The notes below the pieces were generated by a model. The model did not search any database, had not been told where the DNA came from, and worked only from the letters and a program-made list of their open reading frames with translations. A program made the position numbers and the translations under genes. A stretch of DNA of 11,164 nucleotides from Methanosalsum sp. (GTDB lineage Archaea > Halobacteriota > Methanosarcinia > Methanosarcinales > Methanosarcinaceae), in the NCBI GenBank assembly GCA_007127385.1, contig SKZM01000009.1, forward strand, positions 1 to 11,164, read 5' to 3'. Shown here piece after piece: positions 6,256 to 11,164 of this stretch (its first letter is position 1; every line of letters begins with the position of its first letter).

Positions 6256-7512
6256 ATGAACATGATACTGTTACAAAAAAAATTTATTTTGCTGATATCT
6301 GCAGTATTGATCATGCTGCTGCTTAGTGGAATAGCTTTAGGCGCTGAAGTAGATGAAGTTACACTTGTTCAGGGGGATGCATATCAGATCAATAACTATC
6401 TGATAGATGCTCGTCTTATTACTGCATCTGGTCAAACGGCCTCATTTGATGTATATGAACGTGAGGAGAAAATTAAAAGTTCAATGATTTCCGTGAATGA
6501 ATCATTTACCTTTGATTTTGAGGATGGTGGCGAAGTGGAAGTAGAACTGGTCAAAGTGGATTCCAGCAGTGGCCTGCTTGATCGTGCTACGATTGCTATT
6601 TCGATATCAGGTTATAGCTTACGAGATCTCCATACTACTAAAAAGATTCCTTATGGCGATGACCCTGATTTTGTAGGTGTACCGGAACTTGAAATAACTA
6701 AAGAGGTAGGTGCTGAAACAGTAAATGTAGGAGAATCAGTTCGGATTACAGTGAAAGCTAAGAACGTTGGTGATGATGAGGCACTGGATGTACGCTTCTC
6801 AGATTCACCAAAGAGAAGTTTTGCACTGGGTGATACCATTCTTGATGATAAGGGTCCAATGTTTATAGGTACCGGCGAGTCCAAAACCATTATGATCTAT
6901 GAGCTAAAACCGACAGAACCTGGTACTTTTACACTCACTCCAACGGAAGCTACTTTTTATAATAAGGCCAATAAGAGATTTGAAGCGGAATCAAATACGC
7001 CAACTATAACCGTGGAAGGATCATTACAGGAAGCAGATGTTACCATTTCCCATTCAGCTGAAAGCAGAAATGTTGAACGCAATTCCCGGATAAACATGGT
7101 ACTCAATCTCAAGAATGAAGGAAATACTGCTGCACAGGGCCTTCGTGTGGATATTGAACTGCCGGATGATATAGAATTTGTCGGCGGTGATGATGAGGTA
7201 GAGGTTATCGGGGGAAATCCCAGAATATACATAGAATCTTTTGGTCAGCAGCAGGAAAAAGAAATAACATATTCAGTCAGGCCAAAGGTGACAGGAACAT
7301 ATAGTATTGGAGCAAAGTTGTTTTATAAGTATGATGATGGCATTTCAACATCCGATGCTTCCAAAGAAGCGACAGTGGATAACATAAATGTTGTTGAAGC
7401 AAAATATGATTTTCTGCTTGAACTACCTGTTTATGTTTACATTGTTCCTTTATTGATATTTGGTGCAGTAGGAGCATGGATAATACACAGGCAAAAACAA
7501 TATAAGTTCTGA
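6256..7512 (+). CDS. Secreted, C-terminally anchored surface protein with tandem Ig/CARDB-like domains
   Basis: Function not recognised; the architecture is clear. A signal peptide (1-30: lysines at 8-9, long hydrophobic core, ALGA before the likely cut) is followed by a small beta-rich domain (31-120), similar in feel to S-layer-associated modules of Methanosarcinales. Two extracellular beta-sandwich domains of CARDB/DUF11 type follow, about 144-255 (LEITKEVGAETVNVGESVRI... with NVGDDEALDVRFSD) and 259-380 (LNLKNEGNTAAQGLRVDIELPDD). A single membrane helix (391-410) and a basic tail HRQKQYKF close the protein, so it is held in the membrane with domains outside. It resembles COG1361-type surface proteins. 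No cysteines or catalytic motif are seen, suggesting adhesion, scaffolding or a structural envelope role. A second ATG at 6262 would also leave a full signal peptide. It precedes the tubulin-like gene by 82 bases on the same strand. Confidence 0.85.
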   Translation: MNMILLQKKFILLISAVLIMLLLSGIALGAEVDEVTLVQGDAYQINNYLIDARLITASGQTASFDVYEREEKIKSSMISVNESFTFDFEDGGEVEVELVKVDSSSGLLDRATIAISISGYSLRDLHTTKKIPYGDDPDFVGVPELEITKEVGAETVNVGESVRITVKAKNVGDDEALDVRFSDSPKRSFALGDTILDDKGPMFIGTGESKTIMIYELKPTEPGTFTLTPTEATFYNKANKRFEAESNTPTITVEGSLQEADVTISHSAESRNVERNSRINMVLNLKNEGNTAAQGLRVDIELPDDIEFVGGDDEVEVIGGNPRIYIESFGQQQEKEITYSVRPKVTGTYSIGAKLFYKYDDGISTSDASKEATVDNINVVEAKYDFLLELPVYVYIVPLLIFGAVGAWIIHRQKQYKF

Positions 7513-7554
7513 CCTGAAAGTTAGCACAAAGATTGAAAATAATCAATTGTTCAA

Positions 7555-7562
7555 TTATATAA
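7555..7562 (+). promoter_or_regulatory. TATA box of the tubulin-like gene
   Basis: TTATATAA, inside a longer AT-rich stretch, lies so that a transcript would start near 7584, right at the GGAGG ribosome binding site (7584-7588). The exact start must be a few bases earlier for the site to be transcribed. It suggests the tubulin-like gene has its own promoter in addition to any read-through from the surface-protein gene. Confidence 0.45.
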
Positions 7563-7583
7563 TTAATGATATTTTTTAGCTAT

Positions 7584-7588
7584 GGAGG
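7584..7588 (+). promoter_or_regulatory. Strong ribosome binding site deciding a TTG start
   Basis: GGAGG ends 6 bases before the TTG at 7595. It is the strongest Shine-Dalgarno match in the window and fixes TTG rather than the ATG five codons later as the start. The resulting N-terminus MLNILMIGNGQCGNRI has the family's usual beta-strand before the GTP-binding loop. Confidence 0.75.
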
Positions 7589-7594
7589 AATTAT

Positions 7595-8704
7595 TTGCTT
7601 AATATACTGATGATAGGAAATGGGCAGTGTGGCAATAGAATACTTGATGCAGTGAACCGGGAGTCCTTTGGTTCAAAGAGTAAATTTGCAAAGTTCTATT
7701 CCAAGCAGAAGTTCAAGAGCAATGTGGAAACAATTGCAGTAAACACTGCGATCAATGATCTAAAGGAGATGAAATTTACAAAAGCAAAGGATAGGATTCA
7801 TATTCCTCATCTCCATGGCGTAGGTGCTAATAGAAATATTGGTAAGAAGGTATTCGAAGATAACAAAGAACAGATAATGCGAAAAGTTGAGGAAAGGGGT
7901 CGCTTTGATGTAGCTTTTGTTATAACATCAGCATCAGGAGGGACTGGTTCTTCTTTTAGTCCATTGCTTGTGAAGGAACTCAAAGAGCGGTATGATTTCC
8001 CTGTATATTCGATAGTTATACTTCCATTCAGGGAGGAAGGAACATTATATCTCCAGAATGCTGCTTTTTCTCTGCGTGAGATACGTGAAAGCGGTACTGA
8101 TGGAATAATACTTGCAGATAATCAGTTTTTAAAACAGATGGGTGGTGATGTCCAATCTGCATATGACGGGATCAATTCAATGATCGCCAGGCGTATCCTG
8201 TTCCTTCTTGATTCTCTGGATAGTGAAATGATGATGGTTACAGATCTTGGTGATTTTAAAACAGTGATGAGTGGTGGTGCCGGCCTTGCAACCGTTGGCT
8301 TTTATGGTGGTGATGACCAGGATGTATCTGTAAAGACTTCTATCCAGAAAGCTTTATCACCGGCGGGTCTTCTGTTTTCCACAGATGTTTATGAAGAAGC
8401 CAGCAGGGCAATGATCATAATTAAAGGTGACAGGAAACATTTAAATATTGACGATATTTCCCATGAGGTGGAAAAGCTGTCATCTGCCATTGGTCACGTG
8501 TTTAAAGGAATAATCATAAGGGAAGGTGAATATCCACAGGTGCTTGTGGTTTTAACACTTGAATCCACATCAGAACTGGAAAGAATGTATTCTGCTGCTG
8601 TGGATGCTATAAACATGGAACGTGAAAAGAAATCCCGTGTGGAATCCCAGAAGGATATGGACAAGGCATTTTCACAGATCGAAGGATACGAACCTTCCTA
8701 TTAA
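7595..8704 (+). CDS. Tubulin/FtsZ-superfamily GTPase, CetZ-like
   Basis: A 369-residue homologue of tubulin and FtsZ, expected to bind GTP and assemble head-to-tail into protofilaments. The superfamily's loops appear in order: T1 IGNGQCGNRI (7-16, close to the GQxGNQ of tubulin), T2 AVNTAINDL (48-56), T3 GVGANRNIG (75-83), T4 SASGGTGSS (112-120), the nucleotide-binding ADN of T6 (174-176), and T7 TDLGDFKTVMSGGAG (216-230), whose D217 and D220 correspond to the FtsZ catalytic aspartates. The GTPase site between subunits is therefore probably intact. The last T4 residue is Ser where tubulin and FtsZ usually have Gly. The C-terminal domain (about 235-340) is followed by a charged tail rich in K and E; no FtsZ-type C-terminal anchor peptide is evident. 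It is not canonical FtsZ; CetZ-type homologues control cell shape in haloarchaea. Whether this belongs to CetZ proper or a separate Methanosarcinales group needs a tree. Confidence 0.9.
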   Translation: MLNILMIGNGQCGNRILDAVNRESFGSKSKFAKFYSKQKFKSNVETIAVNTAINDLKEMKFTKAKDRIHIPHLHGVGANRNIGKKVFEDNKEQIMRKVEERGRFDVAFVITSASGGTGSSFSPLLVKELKERYDFPVYSIVILPFREEGTLYLQNAAFSLREIRESGTDGIILADNQFLKQMGGDVQSAYDGINSMIARRILFLLDSLDSEMMMVTDLGDFKTVMSGGAGLATVGFYGGDDQDVSVKTSIQKALSPAGLLFSTDVYEEASRAMIIIKGDRKHLNIDDISHEVEKLSSAIGHVFKGIIIREGEYPQVLVVLTLESTSELERMYSAAVDAINMEREKKSRVESQKDMDKAFSQIEGYEPSY

Positions 8705-8706
8705 TC

Positions 8707-8714
8707 TTTTTTTT
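8707..8714 (+). terminator. T8 terminator after the tubulin-like gene
   Basis: Eight consecutive T residues begin 3 bases after the stop codon of the tubulin-like gene, a typical archaeal T-tract terminator. No hairpin precedes it. Confidence 0.6.
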
Positions 8715-8762
8715 ACACTCTGAAAATTAATTAGATGATCAACTATTAATTTTTATTTATTC

Positions 8763-8776
8763 CAGGTTGCAACCTG
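8763..8776. repeat. 14-base perfect palindrome
   Basis: CAGGTTGCAACCTG is exactly self-complementary. It lies about 55-70 bases before the first recognisable codons of the permease remnant and after the tubulin-like terminator. It could be a regulator site left from the permease gene, or a small hairpin. Only the symmetry is directly seen. Confidence 0.45.
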
Positions 8777-8815
8777 TTTGTTCTTTATCCCACTAGATTT
8801 TGAAAACTGAAATAA

Positions 8816-9081
8816 ACCATTCGAACTATAAGGTTATTTGCCATGTGGGAGCAGGCTACCTATGTCCTGATAGGCGCTGCTGCCGGCCTTGCAGGAAATG
8901 CAGTATGGGTTTCATTTCTGATAGCATCCATGGTTGTTCGCCTTACCGGATTTAGTTATATGGAACTTTCGTCTATGTATCCGTTGGCTGGAGCAGAATA
9001 TGGATGTGCAAAGACAGCATTTCTATACTTTTCCTGCTGTTATTGTTGGTGCTCTACCTGAAAAGAAAAAAAGATGTGTGA
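8816..9081 (+). pseudogene. Remnant of an APC-family amino-acid permease (internal deletion)
   Basis: A 72-codon frame (ATG 8843 to stop 9061) encodes YVLIGAAAGLAGNAVWVSFLIA then LTGFSYMELSSMYPLAGAEY, unmistakably the first two membrane helices of an APC-superfamily amino-acid permease (usual form: GAGIFVLIGAAAGLAGP...LSSxYPxAGAEY). The family is normally 430-750 residues with about 12 helices, so nearly everything after helix 2 is gone. After AKTAF the frame turns into a cysteine-rich tail and stops, while another frame (9022-9081) reads SILFLLLLLVLYLKRKKDV and stops: a hydrophobic helix with basic end, as expected for the last permease helix. The simplest reading is a large internal deletion joining the two ends out of frame. 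The start is damaged too: the GAMIGAGIF segment is replaced by MWEQAT, with a stop in frame at 8813. Almost certainly non-functional, although a short membrane peptide could still be made. Confidence 0.8.
9060..9072 (-). terminator. T-rich terminator of the UPF0182 gene
   Basis: On the minus strand the region just after the UPF0182 stop (9085) reads as T-tracts (seven T, C, four T). Located 13-25 bases beyond the stop, it is a probable archaeal T-rich terminator. The same bases also encode the lysine-rich tail of the permease remnant on the + strand. Confidence 0.5.
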
Positions 9082-9084
9082 CCT

Positions 9085-11164
9085 TCACTGTTCTTCAACC
9101 TCCATCATGATCTGTGAGATCTGTTCAATCAGGTCACGTACCTGTTCCATTTCCTGGCCGTATCCAGCCCAGTTTCCTTCTCTTAAATGGTCCTGGGCAG
9201 TGTTGTAATGTTCAAGTGCCTGGTTTGCCAGTTCTCTTGCATCTTCTGGTAAGGGAGCTGGTTCTCCATCAACGACTTCATCACCCAGCAGAATCTGCAA
9301 TGATGTCATCAGGTCAAGGCCCATGTAAACTGTTTCTCCAGAAGATACTATTATTCTTCTAAGCTCAGGAATCTCTCCCTCATCTGCACTTATGAACACC
9401 GGTTCAATGTAAAGGATTGAACTGTCAAGGGGAATTACCAGAAGATTTCCTCGGATGACACTGGATCCCTGCTGTCCCCAGAGTGTGAATAACTGGGATA
9501 TTTGAGGGTCCTGATCTATTCTGGATTCTATCTGGTTTGGTCCATATATCAATCTGTCTTTTGGGAATTCGTAGTGTACAAGCTGTCCATAATTGGGTTC
9601 ATCACATCTTGCAGCTATCCATGAGATCATATTCTGACGATTTCTTGGTGTAAATGGCTGCATGAGTATATATTCAATACCTTCTCCATTTGGAAGCCTG
9701 GTCATTATGTAATAAGGTTCCATCTGGATTGTACTTCCACGGTAATATTCCCTTGGGATCTGCCATGCATCTTCTTTATTGTAGAAAGTTTCAGTATCGG
9801 TCATGTGATAATTTCGATAAATATCCATCTGGACACTGAAGTATTCTTTTGGATATCTTATGTGGTTCTTTAGATTTTCCGGCATATCTTCATATGGTTT
9901 GAACATATCTGGGAAAATCTGCGAATATGTGTCAATCAGGGGCTCATTTTCCATTACATAATAGTCTACATTTCCTTCATGGGCATCTATTACTACTTTT
10001 ACTGAATTGCGGATATAGTTGAAATCCCCGGCTCCGGTCCTGTACTGCTCAGAGTAAGGGAATTTATCAGAGATTGTATATGCATCTATTATCCAGAATA
10101 TTTTACCATCATGGATAACAGGGTATGGATCACTTTCATAGGCCAGGAAAGGAGCAATCTTGGCAGCTCTCTGGTTTATCTGGTGATCATACATCACCCG
10201 GCTTTCTTCGGTTATATACTGGCTGAGAATAAAATTTATATCTCCAAAGCGCAGCATGTATGCCAGCCTTTTAAACATGGAATCAAGCTGCACACCACCA
10301 GTGCCGTCATAATGGGTGAATACATTCCCCTCTGCCTGTGGATAGTCAAGCTCTGCCTGACCACTGTTTACTATTTTGTAGTCCCGGGTCATTTCCCCGT
10401 AGTAGATCCTGGGGTTTGTGAGATCAAAATCTCCCTGAGGCGGTATGTCCCGGAGTACAAGTTCAGGTCTTCCGTCATTAGTTTTTTCACTTACACTATT
10501 CATGACTGCTCCGTATCCATGGGTGTATACAAGTCGTTCGTTTACCCAGGTTCTGGCTGAAGGGTCAAGGTTTGTTATATCCATTTCTCTGACAGATATC
10601 ATAAATTGCCTGTATTCTCCATTTACATGGTACCTGTCAGTATCTACATCATTGAATTCATAATATGTTCGAATCTGCTGGGTTTGTCTGTATGTATTTT
10701 GAAGTGCTCTCTGATCCCATATTTTAATGTTTGATAACACGTCTTCATTATTTTCAATTGCAGAACGGGTGATCTCTGGGTTGTAATCAAAAGGCTTTAC
10801 CTCAATATCTGAGAGCCCATATCCCATTCTTGTATAGTCGATATTGTGTCTGAGATATGGCTCTTCAAGCTGAAGTTCAGTAGGTTCTACCTTGATCTGC
10901 TGATAGGCCGCAGGAGCAAAGGAGGTGAGAAGGATCATAATCACAATTATACCAATCCCTAGCAACGGAATTTTGATATTTTTCAGTTTGACATTTGCTA
11001 TTAGTGCAGCACCTACCAAAGAACAGATAACAGCTGTTATTGTCAGCAGTGGCAGTCTGATGTTTATATCTGTATATCCGGCACCTGTTACAACACCTAT
11101 CTGTGAAAATAGGATCTCAAATCTGCTAAGATAAAAACCAAACCCTATTATTAAAAAAAGCAGG
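9085..11164 (-). CDS. UPF0182 family membrane protein (partial, N-terminus beyond the window)
   Basis: A large membrane protein of unknown function (Pfam UPF0182, usually about 900-1000 residues). The frame stays open to the right edge, giving 692 residues here. An internal TTG at 11019 could be mistaken for the start, but the codons before it encode family sequence, including FYLSRFELLFSQIGVV and GAGYTDINIRLPLLT. Three membrane helices are visible at the N-terminal end of this part (about 11108-11163, 11000-11064 and 10915-10980), the last of the usual seven. A long, mainly extracytoplasmic domain follows with hallmark stretches: VNERLVYTHGYGAVM, IPPQGDFDLTNPRIYYGE, LMQPFTPRNRQNMISWIAAR, GPNQIESRIDQDPQISQLF and RGNLLVIPLDSSILYIEPVF. 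The C-terminus (about the last 55 residues) is a charged helical segment with LANQALEHYNTAQDHLREGNWAGYG, also typical. It is convergent with the permease remnant. Family certain, function unknown. Confidence 0.95.
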   Translation of the reverse strand, partial: LLFLIIGFGFYLSRFEILFSQIGVVTGAGYTDINIRLPLLTITAVICSLVGAALIANVKLKNIKIPLLGIGIIVIMILLTSFAPAAYQQIKVEPTELQLEEPYLRHNIDYTRMGYGLSDIEVKPFDYNPEITRSAIENNEDVLSNIKIWDQRALQNTYRQTQQIRTYYEFNDVDTDRYHVNGEYRQFMISVREMDITNLDPSARTWVNERLVYTHGYGAVMNSVSEKTNDGRPELVLRDIPPQGDFDLTNPRIYYGEMTRDYKIVNSGQAELDYPQAEGNVFTHYDGTGGVQLDSMFKRLAYMLRFGDINFILSQYITEESRVMYDHQINQRAAKIAPFLAYESDPYPVIHDGKIFWIIDAYTISDKFPYSEQYRTGAGDFNYIRNSVKVVIDAHEGNVDYYVMENEPLIDTYSQIFPDMFKPYEDMPENLKNHIRYPKEYFSVQMDIYRNYHMTDTETFYNKEDAWQIPREYYRGSTIQMEPYYIMTRLPNGEGIEYILMQPFTPRNRQNMISWIAARCDEPNYGQLVHYEFPKDRLIYGPNQIESRIDQDPQISQLFTLWGQQGSSVIRGNLLVIPLDSSILYIEPVFISADEGEIPELRRIIVSSGETVYMGLDLMTSLQILLGDEVVDGEPAPLPEDARELANQALEHYNTAQDHLREGNWAGYGQEMEQVRDLIEQISQIMMEVEEQ

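Noticed and set aside
10111-10560. 149-codon + strand frame inside the UPF0182 gene
   Set aside because: It is an antisense shadow of strongly conserved UPF0182 coding sequence, and its composition resembles no known protein.
1-11164. CRISPR array, insertion sequence, tRNA, rRNA or defence island
   Set aside because: No regularly spaced repeats, transposase motifs, tRNA-like cloverleaf with conserved GGTTCGAATC-type arm, or defence-type genes were found; all sizeable genes are core metabolic, envelope or cytoskeletal.

Overview
The window reads as a moderately AT-rich chromosomal segment of a methanogenic archaeon, most likely a mesophilic member of the Methanosarcinales (Methanosarcina, Methanolobus or Methanococcoides relatives). 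The archaeal signs are an archaeal-type S-adenosylmethionine synthetase, a prenyltransferase of the archaeal ether-lipid pathway, a CetZ/FtsZ-type tubulin homologue, TATA-box-like promoters about 25-30 bases before probable transcript starts, GGTGAT-type ribosome binding sites and T-tract terminators. The genus is an inference from protein character; no rRNA or tRNA is present to fix it.

Layout. Positions 1-206 hold no gene, only a T-tract, short repeats and a probable promoter. Next, on the + strand, come a PIN-domain protein of the 'RNA ligase partner'/HARP family (207-962), whose acidic residues match the spacing of the protein-only RNase P of Aquifex, and S-adenosylmethionine synthetase (1151-2365, TTG start). 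Converging on the latter with only 4 bases between stops is a minus-strand group: nadX (aspartate dehydrogenase), nadA (quinolinate synthase) and a UbiA-family digeranylgeranylglyceryl phosphate synthase whose ATG directly follows the nadA stop. nadC (5334-6167) is divergent from nadX. nadX, nadA and nadC together form the complete aspartate-to-nicotinate-mononucleotide route of NAD synthesis, with aspartate dehydrogenase in place of the oxidase NadB. A 15-base inverted repeat and a tandem repeat sit just upstream of the nadA TATA box and are good operator candidates.

From 6256 the window moves to the cell surface and cytoskeleton: a secreted, C-terminally anchored protein with tandem Ig/CARDB-like domains (6256-7512), then a tubulin/FtsZ-superfamily GTPase (7595-8704) with a tubulin-like GQCGNRI loop, a strong GGAGG ribosome binding site and its own TATA box. 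A decayed remnant of an APC-family amino-acid permease follows (about 8816-9081). The right end is filled by a minus-strand UPF0182 membrane protein (9085 to beyond the right edge), whose N-terminus lies outside the window.

The most interesting items are the HARP-type RNase P candidate, the tubulin-like GTPase next to a surface protein, the compact NAD locus with its candidate operator and its link to lipid synthesis, and the permease relic. No CRISPR array, insertion sequence, tRNA or rRNA was seen, and the window looks like ordinary core archaeal chromosome rather than a defence or mobile island.
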